The position numbers and the translations under genes were made by a program. From Paenibacillus sp. OK003 (GTDB lineage: Bacteria > Bacillota > Bacilli > Paenibacillales > Paenibacillaceae): 64,000 nucleotides of DNA. Shown here in pieces: positions 25,239 through 33,707 of this stretch; within the stretch, counting starts at the first letter, position 1, and every line of letters begins with the position of its first letter. The stretch lies in the NCBI RefSeq assembly GCF_900109515.1, contig NZ_FOBD01000009.1:248001-312000 (forward strand), given 5' to 3'. The notes below the pieces were generated by a model. That model was not told the origin of the DNA. It saw only the letters and a list, made by a program, of their open reading frames with translations, and did not search any database.

Positions 25239-26225
25239 ATGGGAAAGTTAGCTCTAGAACAAAAAAAGTACATTATTGATACAGCAAGAAAGGCATTCGA
25301 AATTGTATTTAAAGAGAAACTAGAGGAAGGTGATTTTGAACATCAGATCTATTATGAAGAAAACATCTACCGTGAAAACATATATTTTGAAGCGTGTGTA
25401 ACTGTATCCAGTCTTATTTATCACATTATGAATATAAAATTTGGATTAAGTGATAGCGAAAATAAAATTATTGAATGCACTTTTTCAGCTAATGGATATC
25501 GATACGCGCATACATATAATCTAGTATGCGACGAACCAATAGATGCTACGATTGATCAGTTTAAGAAAAGAACTAGTATGGATTTTTCTATCTATGAAAA
25601 TAACAGTCAGTATTACGAAGATAATACCTCAGGGGAGCCTCATTCAGAAGTAGTTCTTCAACGAGAGATAGCTGCTTTTAATTTTTTAGACAGAAAAATA
25701 AGTAAGGGCGATTTGGGCGTTAAAGCTGTTGCACAACTTGGTAAAGACTTCTCTCTCAAGAACAACACTAAAAGTATATTGAAAATAGGAGAAACATTTA
25801 AATCAGAACACGGATGTAGCTATTGCGTTCAGGCTTCAGATACTCTTAAATACTACGAATACCCTCTTGCAATGAAATATTTAGAAATAGAAATATTGTC
25901 GGATCCCTGGAAAGGCGATGATGGATATTCATATTTTGCTAATGAAGTGAAAGTGTTGAGAGAAATCCCCCTTAATGAACTAAGGAAAGATAACTTGTTT
26001 CATGATGCTTGCATTAGAAATGAACAGAAACAAAAGGAAAATCAGAAACAGTTCGAAATGGAGATGCAAGAAATAAAAGCAGAGAGAGAGGAAAGAGAAA
26101 AAACAATTGCAATTAAACTTAAATACCTAAAAAGAATTGCATTTTTCCCTTGGATTGTTGCAGTTGTTTTGTTAATTATCTTACCTTTAGTTTGGTATTA
26201 CTTAGGTTTTGTTCAGGCAAAGTAA
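25239..26225 (+). CDS. Tail-anchored protein of unknown function
   Basis: 328 residues from the ATG at 25239, chosen because GGGAGG lies eight bases upstream; the longer frame to 25164 is not needed. A soluble N-terminal domain (1-255) includes a Cys pair in SEHGCSYCVQ. A charged coiled coil follows (QKENQKQFEMEMQEIKAERE), then one C-terminal transmembrane helix (IAFFPWIVAVVLLIILPLVW) and a short tail. The soluble part should face the cytoplasm. It follows the two membrane genes by 120 bp on the same strand and ends before a terminator, so the three may form one unit. Family not recognised. Confidence 0.6.
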   Translation: MGKLALEQKKYIIDTARKAFEIVFKEKLEEGDFEHQIYYEENIYRENIYFEACVTVSSLIYHIMNIKFGLSDSENKIIECTFSANGYRYAHTYNLVCDEPIDATIDQFKKRTSMDFSIYENNSQYYEDNTSGEPHSEVVLQREIAAFNFLDRKISKGDLGVKAVAQLGKDFSLKNNTKSILKIGETFKSEHGCSYCVQASDTLKYYEYPLAMKYLEIEILSDPWKGDDGYSYFANEVKVLREIPLNELRKDNLFHDACIRNEQKQKENQKQFEMEMQEIKAEREEREKTIAIKLKYLKRIAFFPWIVAVVLLIILPLVWYYLGFVQAK

Positions 26226-26291
26226 AAAAGCAAATGCTAGTACATCAGAACTTGACTATATACATATGATGTGATTTAGTACAAAACATAA

Positions 26292-26322
26292 CCCCCCAAG
26301 AAATCTTGGAGGATATTTTTTT
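26292..26322 (+). terminator. Intrinsic terminator of the membrane cassette
   Basis: CCCCAAG pairs with CTTGGAGG around AAAT and is followed by ATATTTTTTT. It lies 67 bp after the stop of the tail-anchored gene. Confidence 0.7.
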
Positions 26323-26559
26323 ACTCACTCTTTAATTTTTATTTAATAGGTAAGTTTCAGCTGGTTACATTCAAAAATCCCATCATCAATTTTCAAGATA
26401 CTTAATAACCTCTCAGATCTATTTCTATCCTGATCTTAAGAAAGAGCGCAACCAATCTCCTTTATCCCTATTATAATTTGATCGAAAGCGCATATATTCT
26501 ACACAGAGGACTGATTTAAGTAATTATCCCCTTAACATATCAGTACTCCTCACTATTTA
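26323..26559. other. Intergenic stretch, no gene seen
   Basis: AT-rich spacer between the terminator and a recombinase remnant. No open frame with coding character on either strand was found. Confidence 0.4.
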
Positions 26560-26640
26560 AATCGAGCTAATCAACTCCACCGCTACCTCCAAATTCTCTT
26601 TGTTCAGAGACCTATAGATCATCGTCATTTAGATTTTCGG
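26560..26640 (-). pseudogene. 3'-end remnant of a tyrosine recombinase
   Basis: Minus-strand translation MTMIYRSLNKENLEVAVELI corresponds to the final segment of the broken recombinase at 30.2 kb (MTMIYTTPSK, then DLEDAVESI), and the nucleotide sequences align over about 70 bp. The rest of the gene is absent. It shows a second, older copy of the same recombinase type bordering the RES/HEPN segment. Confidence 0.6.
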
Positions 26641-26663
26641 ATATGAGTATTAAGTCTTGAGAA

Positions 26664-28169
26664 TCATGTCTTTATAGACATCGTGGATTGATATTTAAAC
26701 AATTCTCTCATGTAGTCAAAAAAAACATAATTACTTGTATTATGATCAAAAACACTTTTATACTTGATAGCATGTATGTTTTCAATTTGGCAACATTGAC
26801 TCAGGAAATTTGGTAAAAGATACTCTTTTTTCACTTTGGTGTCACCAGCCCGGAACATACAAAATTTAAACAAATTCACCTCCAAATCTGTAATGTCGAT
26901 AACTTTAATGTCCATTCTAGGTTCGCACTTAATATTCATAATATCTATTATTGTTCCAGAAGGTTGCTTCATTTCCATAATAGCTATGTCCTTGTCTCGA
27001 GAAAAATATAAAAAACCGTTTCCTTCAATATTAAAACGGCCCTGCGAGCTAATTCCTGAAGGAGCTTCCCACATTTCCATTTCTGTCCATGGCATTATTT
27101 CATCAGATTTACGCGTTCGACATCGATAAAATTCTCCACTTAATCGAACATCTTTTGCAAGACCCTTAACTGAATTTCGAATGAGTTTACCAATCTTATG
27201 TTCTAAACCTAACATGGGATATCGCTGAAGATGGCCTGTAAATGCAACCATCTCTTCCGTGGTAATTTCCCCAATAAGTTGCATTACTCCTATTGCGTTT
27301 CTAATCTCATCCACTGGTATTATTGAACCATTGGGCTTTTTTGAAACCAGTAGTAACTGAGATTCATCATCTTCACTGTCAATTCTAGAATAGGAATAGT
27401 CCTCTTGTGAGAGTTCGGTTAATTTATTGGTAAAATTGATATTTGCCGCTTGATAATTTAAACGACCTTCAATGATCCGCTGTTCTGTGACAGTTGACCT
27501 TGGAGAATGTTTGTATGGTTCATCAAAAATCCCCCCTCTTATAGCCTTTTCAACTGGATTTAGAGTATCCCACGAAATTCCTTCAATACCTTTCATGGCT
27601 CTTTTAACCGTTGATAGTTGTGTATGGTTAATCCCTAGCATACTTGTCGATGTTTTACTAATGGGCTTAAAGATCTCCGATGGATATTTTATCCTCATTT
27701 GATCTGCTATCTTAAAATGATTTACATTAAATCCCACTATGTCTGTCACTGCTTTACTAATCGGGGTAAAGATCTCCGATGGATATTTTATCCTCATTTG
27801 ATCTGCTATCTTAGAATGATTCGCATTAAATCCCACTATATCTGTCACTGCTTTACTAATGGGGTTAAAGATCTCCGATGGATATTTTATCCTCATTTGA
27901 TCTGCTATCTTAGAATGATTCGCATTAAATCCCACTATATCTGTCACTGCTTTACTAATGGGGTTAAAGATCTCCGATGGATATTTTATCCTCATTTGAT
28001 CTGCTATCTTAGAATGATTCGCATTAAATCCCACTATATCTGTCACTGCTTTATCACTTGAGGAAAAGTTATCTGATTGATTTTTTCCCTTTAATTGCGT
28101 TGCTTGTTCTGCTAGTTTGAATGAACTCTGGTGCTTACCGTCTTGATTAGTTAATTTTTTCTTACTCAT
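26664..28169 (-). CDS. RES-domain (toxin-like) protein with N-terminal tandem repeats
   Basis: 501 residues from the ATG at 28169 (GGAGCG about 9 bases upstream). Residues about 40-175 hold four near-identical 33-residue repeats (core AVTDIVGFNANHSKIADQMR, then IKYPSEIF) and a degenerate fifth. A helical region follows. The C-terminal part has the RES signature: FYRCRTRK at about 345, SSQGRFNIEGNGFLYFS, and a conserved Glu in AIMEMKQPSG. RES proteins degrade NAD+ and are usually small toxins with an XRE/MbcA antitoxin. This one is large, repeat-bearing, and follows a HEPN-like gene by about 55 bp, so it may belong to a different conflict system. Confidence 0.75.
   Translation of the reverse strand: MSKKKLTNQDGKHQSSFKLAEQATQLKGKNQSDNFSSSDKAVTDIVGFNANHSKIADQMRIKYPSEIFNPISKAVTDIVGFNANHSKIADQMRIKYPSEIFNPISKAVTDIVGFNANHSKIADQMRIKYPSEIFTPISKAVTDIVGFNVNHFKIADQMRIKYPSEIFKPISKTSTSMLGINHTQLSTVKRAMKGIEGISWDTLNPVEKAIRGGIFDEPYKHSPRSTVTEQRIIEGRLNYQAANINFTNKLTELSQEDYSYSRIDSEDDESQLLLVSKKPNGSIIPVDEIRNAIGVMQLIGEITTEEMVAFTGHLQRYPMLGLEHKIGKLIRNSVKGLAKDVRLSGEFYRCRTRKSDEIMPWTEMEMWEAPSGISSQGRFNIEGNGFLYFSRDKDIAIMEMKQPSGTIIDIMNIKCEPRMDIKVIDITDLEVNLFKFCMFRAGDTKVKKEYLLPNFLSQCCQIENIHAIKYKSVFDHNTSNYVFFDYMRELFKYQSTMSIKT
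27652..28065. repeat. Tandem 99-bp coding repeats
   Basis: Units starting CTTTACTAAT recur at 27751, 27850 and 27949 with exact 99-bp spacing and few mismatches; a diverged unit begins near 27652 and a truncated one near 28048. They encode the 33-residue repeats of the RES protein. Near identity of the inner copies implies recent duplication or homogenisation. Confidence 0.9.
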
Positions 28170-28224
28170 AAACTGGACGCTCCGTTCAATCAATTAGTAT
28201 ACATTCCTTAGTACTGATTAGAAA

Positions 28225-28962
28225 CTAGACTGAAAAATTAAAATTTGCGATTTTTTTATCATATTTTCCGTTCAGTAACGAACTATTAACTATAAAAAAC
28301 TCATTCATTACTGTTGCAAATGAACTTAGAAACTCTTTATTAAAGCTGGAGAGTAGAAAAAAGCTTGACTCAAAGTTACATTGTGATACGCCAACTATCT
28401 CACCTAGATAGTCATATCCAAATATTTCGTTAGCAACATCCTTAATTTCAGTTGTTACTCCATTCATAGGAAGTAAAGCATTTACTTTATCATTGGCATT
28501 TGCAAAATTATGGATTATATAATTTCTCAAAGCAGCGCAATTTTTCATATGTGTCCATTCAGGCAACTGATTTGGAAAATGAATATTTGCTACACTCAAA
28601 ATATAATTACTAGCTTTCTCAATAGTAGGTCCATAATTGTTTTTATTGTTTATAAAAGATGTAACACTTCTAGTAATCCCTCTGGTTGCTTTCAAAATAT
28701 TGCACATTTTCATAAGGATATGTTCTAAAAATCCATAAAGTGTAACAAATACTGAATTTCTTAAAGTTATAGGGAACCAATAAGATTCATTTTGCAAACC
28801 ATAAAAATCGTAGGATTCACCTTCATGAATCACTGTATAATGCGATTTTCTGACCATTTCTTTTATTTCGAATTCATTAGACTCTATGTAACTAGATGTC
28901 TGACTTAGGAAATCCCTTATTTCAAGTTTGAGCTTACAAAATTCACTTATTTTATTATTCAA
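28225..28962 (-). CDS. HEPN-like protein next to the RES gene
   Basis: 245 residues starting at a TTG (28962). A conserved-looking LRNYIIHN at about residues 144-151 fits the R-X4-H motif of HEPN ribonucleases, set in an all-helical protein with an aromatic TLYGFLEHILMKMCNILKA segment before it, as in HEPN domains of the MAE_28990/RiboL-PSP type. HEPN proteins typically cut RNA as toxins or defence effectors. It is immediately upstream of the RES-domain gene on the same strand, so they are probably co-transcribed. Alternative: the R-H motif is accidental and the protein is a non-catalytic helical scaffold. Confidence 0.55.
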   Translation of the reverse strand: MNNKISEFCKLKLEIRDFLSQTSSYIESNEFEIKEMVRKSHYTVIHEGESYDFYGLQNESYWFPITLRNSVFVTLYGFLEHILMKMCNILKATRGITRSVTSFINNKNNYGPTIEKASNYILSVANIHFPNQLPEWTHMKNCAALRNYIIHNFANANDKVNALLPMNGVTTEIKDVANEIFGYDYLGEIVGVSQCNFESSFFLLSSFNKEFLSSFATVMNEFFIVNSSLLNGKYDKKIANFNFSV

Positions 28963-28984
28963 ACAGTTCCATTCCTTTCATCCA

Positions 28985-29189
28985 TTATGTCCATGAAATT
29001 TGTTTATCACAGATAGGACAATATATTTTACCGTTAAGAATAACTTTACTCTCCGTAAAGTCAACTAATCTAAGCACTCCCGGAGCTTTCCCTATTACAA
29101 TGTTCTCTACTTCACTACGTCCCGCTGATCGACTTCACAGTAGCAGTAAGATCCTTAAATCCTGGTGATGTGCAAATTATTCGGTTCAC
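28985..29189 (-). pseudogene. Frameshifted small zinc-ribbon-like protein
   Basis: A GTG at 29189 with AAAGGAA upstream begins NRIICTSPGFKDLTATVKSI and stops. One frame over it continues SEVENIVIGKAPGVLRLVDF, then GKIYCPICDKQISWT with TAA at 28985. The joined product would be about 67 residues with a C-terminal CPIC. Family unknown; a single shift near 29125 separates the halves. Confidence 0.35.
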
Positions 29190-29266
29190 CAATTTCCTTT
29201 GAAGTGCCCCTTTTGATCAAGGGGCACCACTTGTTAACTGTACCTGAAGCGGATCAAAATTTAATC

Positions 29267-30165
29267 CTATCCACCATTTCTTTCTATATCACCTTCCATC
29301 CGAGCGTCTCTTTCATCGATAAGACGTTGCTGTTCTTTTTGTCTTTCTACATCGTTTAAGAGTCCTTTAGCTAAACGATAGTCATAATAACGTAGACCAG
29401 TAAAGTTAAGGCCATCTAAAAATAAATCTGAACCATTTGTTGGATTTAGTTGACGAATCATCAGAGCTTCTTGATATGGGATAACGATTCTTCTATATAT
29501 TTTATTAGCATTAGGAGCGGTATCCATGTAGCTGACTATATCGCAAACATCACCTGTATAAAGAAAATATCCACTTTGGCTTTGAGCTCTAAAATTCGTA
29601 TGAATGAATTCTGGGTAGATTGCTACAGGCTCATGTTTTTTAAACACCTGAGAATTCAAAAAATCCAGATACTCTCCTTTTGTACCAAGTACTGCATGCT
29701 CTTTTACAGTAAACTGATTGAACTCGCAAGGATTGAGCAACCATAAAACTGAATCTTTATTTTCCTCAACATTGTTGCATGCAAAGTAAAGTGCAGTCTC
29801 TAAAGATACTGTCCAATCCAAAAAACGTGTGGGAACACCATAATGCTGAGCGTAGTATTCGATTGACCAGTTCTCTACAGGGTTGTAGTCGTGTTATCTG
29901 GATAATGGATTGTTGTACGTTTAAAGATTTCAGGATATACCCAGTTTTCAAAATTAATCGCATTGCTATGCTGACCATGGGATAGCCGATTTGTCAACTT
30001 TTCGATAGGATCAGGATTTTCCGTTAATTCTCTAGTCAAAGAGGATTTCATAGATGGATATGGTTTTTTTTCTCCTCTGAACCATAGGGTATCATTTCCG
30101 GTAACCTGCTTGAACGTTTCAATTTCATCTTGAATTTTCTTGTAAAAATCCAATTCTTCTAGCAT
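29267..30165 (-). pseudogene. FRG-domain protein, split by one frameshift
   Basis: The first part starts at the ATG at 30165 (AGAGGAGAG upstream) and contains LWFRGEKKPYPSMKSSL, the FRG signature; it shifts frame near 29895 (GATAACACGACTAC). The second part then reads NPVENWSIEYYAQHYGVPTR FLDWTVSLETALYFACN, the conserved QHYG-PTR-LDWT-S--AL-FA block, and runs to 29267. Together they make a normal FRG protein of about 300 residues. FRG domains occur in phage and defence-island proteins and are thought to act in nucleotide or RNA metabolism. Only one base separates it from being intact. Confidence 0.75.
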
Positions 30166-30204
30166 AAATATTCTCTCCTCTACAATTTGGTTTTTACGTC
30201 CAAC

Positions 30205-31091
30205 TGATCGACTCCACCGCATCCTCTAAATCCTATTTGCTCGGTGTCGTATAAATCATCGTCATTTGGATATTTGGTTCACCATTTTCCTTGTAATGGC
30301 CCATGAGATTAGCAACCTTCTGCGGATCCTTTGTCGCCTCGAGCAAATCGTGGCCAAAGGTATGCCGCAGACTGTGGCAGTTCAAATGCTTAATCCCTGT
30401 AAATTTGCGGTACTTCTCAAGTATGTGCTGTACTCCGCGTTCCGTACATTTGGGTGATCATCTCGAGACAAACACATATGGGCTTTTATCGTCCCGGGTA
30501 TCCAGGTACGCCTGAAGCGCGGTCCGGAGTTCGGCACTTATCGGTATCTCCCTATCTTTACCTCGAATATATGTATATGCTATTCCTTTGCTGTCACTCA
30601 TGGTCAGATCAGTAAGCTTCAGATCACATAGCTCATACACCCGCAGCCCCATCCGGAGCAAAGTTAATACAATGGCATACTCTCTTATGCCTCCTCGAAA
30701 GCGAACTTCCCTATGTAACGCATTTTGTTCATTTCTGGACAACCACTTCGGTTGCCAACGTGCCCGCGGAGGTTTTTTAACTGGCCCAAACGGATTGTTA
30801 GGAATATAGCCTGCTTGAGCAAAAAATCTGAAAATCCTGTTTAAATGAACGAAAGTCACAAATTTTTGGTTGAAGGTGCTGCTGGTTTACCTTTCTTCCC
30901 TCCAGCCTTATGCAGTTGCCGCTTAAAATCAGCTCTGTCTTTTTGGGTGGCATAAACAGCATCCACTTCTTCACCCAATCGATTTGTAGATTTAAGCCAA
31001 TTATCAAATATTTCCCAGTAACTTCGTAGGTCTTTATTGTTTTGTGCGATAAGGCTTCATCTCTAAGGTGTTGTAAAAATTCTTCGAACAT
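30205..31091 (-). pseudogene. Tyrosine recombinase (XerC/D-like), multiply frameshifted
   Basis: Fragments in order: FEEFLQHLRDEALSHKTIKT (start ATG 31091), a scrambled SAM-like segment, then the frame at 30458-30859 with RIFRFFAQAGYIPNNPF, LTLLRMGLRVYELCDLKLTD (catalytic Arg) and PYVFVSR. After another shift come ERGVQHILEKYRKFTG, HSLRHTFGHDLLEATKDPQK (HxxR) and LMGHYKEN, then MTMIYTTPSK with Tyr, and a TAG before DLEDAVESI. All catalytic boxes are recognisable, but at least two shifts and one nonsense codon inactivate it. A similar 3' remnant lies at 26.6 kb. Confidence 0.85.
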
Positions 31092-31332
31092 GTGAGGCCC
31101 CTTTTCTTCCCTGATACATAACACGAAGAAAAAAACAGCTCTTACCCAACGATCCTATGCGGGCTCGTTTATTCAATTATATCACTTCTTCGTCGTGTTA
31201 TATAAAGAGAAGACAACGAACAAAAATCATTAAACTAAGGAAAATGGATATTCTGGATGTTTCTCCATCACTCTAATCTCTACTGATTAGCAGCCCCAAA
31301 ATACTAAAACAAATGAGAACGATTAAAAGTTC

Positions 31333-31369
31333 AAACAGACCCTCAGACTGACTCTGGAGGTCTGTTTTT
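31333..31369. terminator. Intrinsic terminator
   Basis: AAACAGACC pairs with GGTCTGTTT, with T-rich tails on both strands (TTTTTC on plus, TTTGAACTTTT on minus). It probably ends the SUKH transcript on the minus strand, about 50 bp after its stop. Confidence 0.65.
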
Positions 31370-31416
31370 CAGGTAAATATCTGTACTGATTTTCTATACT
31401 TAATAACATTATTACT

Positions 31417-31962
31417 TCAATCTACATGTAATTTTTTTACCGCGGTGTTCTCATCTTTGTACATTTTCCAATAAGGAAAACCATAGGTACTAATAAACTT
31501 ATCAAAAAAACTCAAAAGGTCATCATCACTTAGCAACCAAATGTAGTCCTCTCCTATAGCAGATGTTGCATATACCTTATACCCATTGTCATTAATTTGA
31601 AGCAAAATATGAATAGAAGTACCAGCAGCAGTAGCGATGACAAGCATGTTAGAAGGATAGAAATCTACAAATGCAAAATAATAATCAATTACACTTTCAA
31701 CAGAACAAATTTCACATTCCAAATTTCCAAATTGCAGCCCATTAACTAGCGTTAAGAAGCTTTTATATTCACATGGTAAAATCAACTCACACTCACTTTC
31801 AATTAAGGCTATATCGGAGCTTTGAGCAGGAGGATTCATTTTAAAAAAATAATCAACTATGGCGCCCATATGGTAAATCTCTGATTTACTATTGCTTATT
31901 TTTTTAACCATATCAACCAATAATTCAATATTTAATGGTTGGAATAAATCATCTTCATTCAT
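31417..31962 (-). CDS. SMI1/KNR4 (SUKH)-type immunity protein
   Basis: 181 residues. The segment IALIESECELILPCEYKSFL followed by TLVNGLQFGNLE is the hallmark of the SUKH fold (I---E--L---LP--Y--FL---NG), with a C-terminal helix DDDLLSFFDKFISTYG. SUKH proteins neutralise nuclease toxins of contact-dependent and secreted polymorphic systems. The gene lies directly downstream of a secreted HNH nuclease gene, separated by a terminator hairpin, so it is the likely immunity protein for that toxin. Confidence 0.8.
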   Translation of the reverse strand: MNEDDLFQPLNIELLVDMVKKISNSKSEIYHMGAIVDYFFKMNPPAQSSDIALIESECELILPCEYKSFLTLVNGLQFGNLECEICSVESVIDYYFAFVDFYPSNMLVIATAAGTSIHILLQINDNGYKVYATSAIGEDYIWLLSDDDLLSFFDKFISTYGFPYWKMYKDENTAVKKLHVD

Positions 31963-32029
31963 AAATTCACCACTTCCCCTCTCTATAGAGAATACATATA
32001 AAACCTTTTATAGAATTGTAACACATATA

Positions 32030-32074
32030 AAAAAATGGCGGTTTAGCCTTTTTAGCTATTCCGCCATTTTTTTT
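32030..32074. terminator. Bidirectional terminator between toxin and immunity genes
   Basis: AAAAAATGGCGG pairs with CCGCCATTTTTTTT across an 18-base loop, with A/T runs at both ends. It would partly uncouple transcription of the toxin from that of the SUKH gene. Confidence 0.75.
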
Positions 32075-32085
32075 ATAGAGTTTAA

Positions 32086-32934
32086 TTAGTAGCCCGCGAA
32101 CCAGGCTGTAACACCTTTGTGCATAAGTTTATTCAAATGTATCAAGTTGCCCATCGTGTTATCTCCGCCATATTCTAGTGGCTTAATATGATGGACATCA
32201 TAATCTGTAACATCTAATTTTGCGCTATAGGTTTTGTTATACCATGTTTCATATGTCTTATTTAAATTACTTGGACGTGTATACAAAGCACCTTTAGTAT
32301 AATTTGCAGGTGGCTTAGCTAGAGTTTTACCAGATGTACTATCAGTATGAACAAAAATCCATATGTTACCTGTTTTGTTTATCAATTGCGATGATCCAGT
32401 AACTGGCGACCCAACACTCTGATTAGCTTTTCGCGCAGTAAGCTCTACAACAACTTTATAGTGTCCTGTTGCACGCGGAATACTAATATTATAGGTTTTA
32501 ATATAACTTGCATCAGTTACCTTTAGTCTGTCTACTTCCGTATAGATACCATTTTCTGTATCTGATCGTGTGATTTTAAATATTGCATCTACCGGTGGTT
32601 TGATCAGTGTGCCTGGAGCATCAATATTAAAAGAGTGCTTGTGTTCTTTTTTGGATGAAACATAAGTGTAATCATGTTTAATAGTAATTAAAATAAATTT
32701 TGATGCAAGACTACTTTCAGAGTCAGCTGATTCAGGTGTGATAGTAGAAGAAAAGAGTGTTTCACTGAAAGAAGTAGGTAAATCTTCAGGCGATTCACTA
32801 TCAATTGAGTAGGTGTTGAAAATTTCAGTTGAGTGATCATGTAAATCAATTTCTTCAGGTATTGTTGCAAATGCTGAGGTACTCATAGTGAAAAACAAGG
32901 ATAAAGCTACAATCATTCCAAATAATTTTCTCAT
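32086..32934 (-). CDS. Secreted HNH nuclease toxin
   Basis: 282 residues. Sec signal peptide at 1-23 (KLFGMIVALSLFFTMSTSAF, cleavage after AFA). A Ser/Glu-rich linker and a beta-sandwich-like middle (about 80-200) follow. The C-terminal 45 residues are an HNH nuclease like the colicin/pyocin type: YDVHHIKPLEYGGDNTMGNL, then IHLNKLMHKGVTAWF, with the paired His, Asn and final His. Normal start with ribosome site AAAGGAAAG upstream. Unlike most polymorphic toxins it is small and carries its own Sec signal. The SUKH gene next door supports a toxin-immunity pair. Confidence 0.78.
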   Translation of the reverse strand: MRKLFGMIVALSLFFTMSTSAFATIPEEIDLHDHSTEIFNTYSIDSESPEDLPTSFSETLFSSTITPESADSESSLASKFILITIKHDYTYVSSKKEHKHSFNIDAPGTLIKPPVDAIFKITRSDTENGIYTEVDRLKVTDASYIKTYNISIPRATGHYKVVVELTARKANQSVGSPVTGSSQLINKTGNIWIFVHTDSTSGKTLAKPPANYTKGALYTRPSNLNKTYETWYNKTYSAKLDVTDYDVHHIKPLEYGGDNTMGNLIHLNKLMHKGVTAWFAGY

Positions 32935-32939
32935 ACAAC

Positions 32940-33350
32940 ACTTTCCTTTTATTTGTATTTTACCATTTATGTGATACTCTGAAGATGAATTTTTGGTAAT
33001 ATAGTAACAATTCTACAATATTTATATAATTCCTCTTTTTATAAATTAAATTTACTTATTGAAGAATTTATTACATAATATGAACTATCGAAAGATCTTC
33101 TTACCTTTTCCACACCATAAAAAAGCCATCCTTCTGAATGCAATAAAACAACTCTTCATAAGTTAAATGTATGGCCTAATCCAAATGAAAAAGACGTTTC
33201 ACATTTATACAATAATGATCAAATTAAAGCCATTAACGTCATAGTCACTAAAAGATCCTGACAATAAACTTAAATGGGCAAATAACATCTGTGTTTTCCT
33301 TGAATTTGGATAAAAACCAGTAAAGTTGAAGCAATTAGCGCGACTTTGGG
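32940..33350. other. Intergenic stretch with a possible coding remnant
   Basis: AT-rich. On the plus strand near 33120-33260 an open frame without start reads HKLNVWPNPNEKDVSHLYNN then DQIKAINVIVTKRS and stops, probably a gene fragment of unknown family. Nothing else was recognised before the RNA promoter at about 33350. Confidence 0.3.
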
Positions 33351-33351
33351 G

Positions 33352-33534
33352 TATAATGTAAATATTGCATTCAAAATTTCAAACGTTGTTATAGGCAACG
33401 CCCTGAAATAGGGTAGACTTGTTGTAGTTACCTTTTCGGTAAGAAACCATCTTCACTAGACCAAACATAACTTTTTGAGGTAAATATAACTCCTGCATTT
33501 TAAACGAGCCTTAGCAACTGAAGGCTCGCTTTTT
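33352..33534 (+). ncRNA. Candidate structured small RNA with own promoter box and terminator
   Basis: A perfect -10 box TATAAT lies at 33352-33357 (the -35 is weak). About 170 bases later an intrinsic terminator follows: CGAGCC at 33505 pairs with GGCTCG at 33523, then CTTTTT. Between them short hairpins follow each other: GTTGTTATAGGCAAC, CCCTGAAATAGGG and TTACCTTTTCGGTAA. No open frame of note is present. I do not recognise the RNA family. It lies between the toxin and integrase genes. It could be a regulatory RNA of the element or an antisense RNA. Confidence 0.5.
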
Positions 33535-33639
33535 GATGCAATTTTAATATTTATTCTGTTTTTTATTCAAAGATTTTCCTTTTTATATCTTTCAACAACA
33601 ACATCTCGCTGCTCTACTCAAAAATTGATTAACTTGCGC

Positions 33640-33668
33640 TTACACCGCTGTAAGGCGGTTTTACATAC
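33640..33668 (+). terminator. Short hairpin upstream of the integrase
   Basis: CACCGC-TGTAA-GGCGGTTTTAC is a short GC stem with a modest T-run, about 45 bp before the integrase start. It may insulate the integrase gene from upstream transcripts. Confidence 0.4.
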
Positions 33669-33707
33669 ACAAAAAAAGAACATAAGTTCTGATAGAGGTG
33701 ATTTTTT

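Noticed and set aside
27699..28061. Possible CRISPR array because of regular 99-bp repeats
   Set aside because: Units are directly adjacent without spacers and encode protein repeats in frame.
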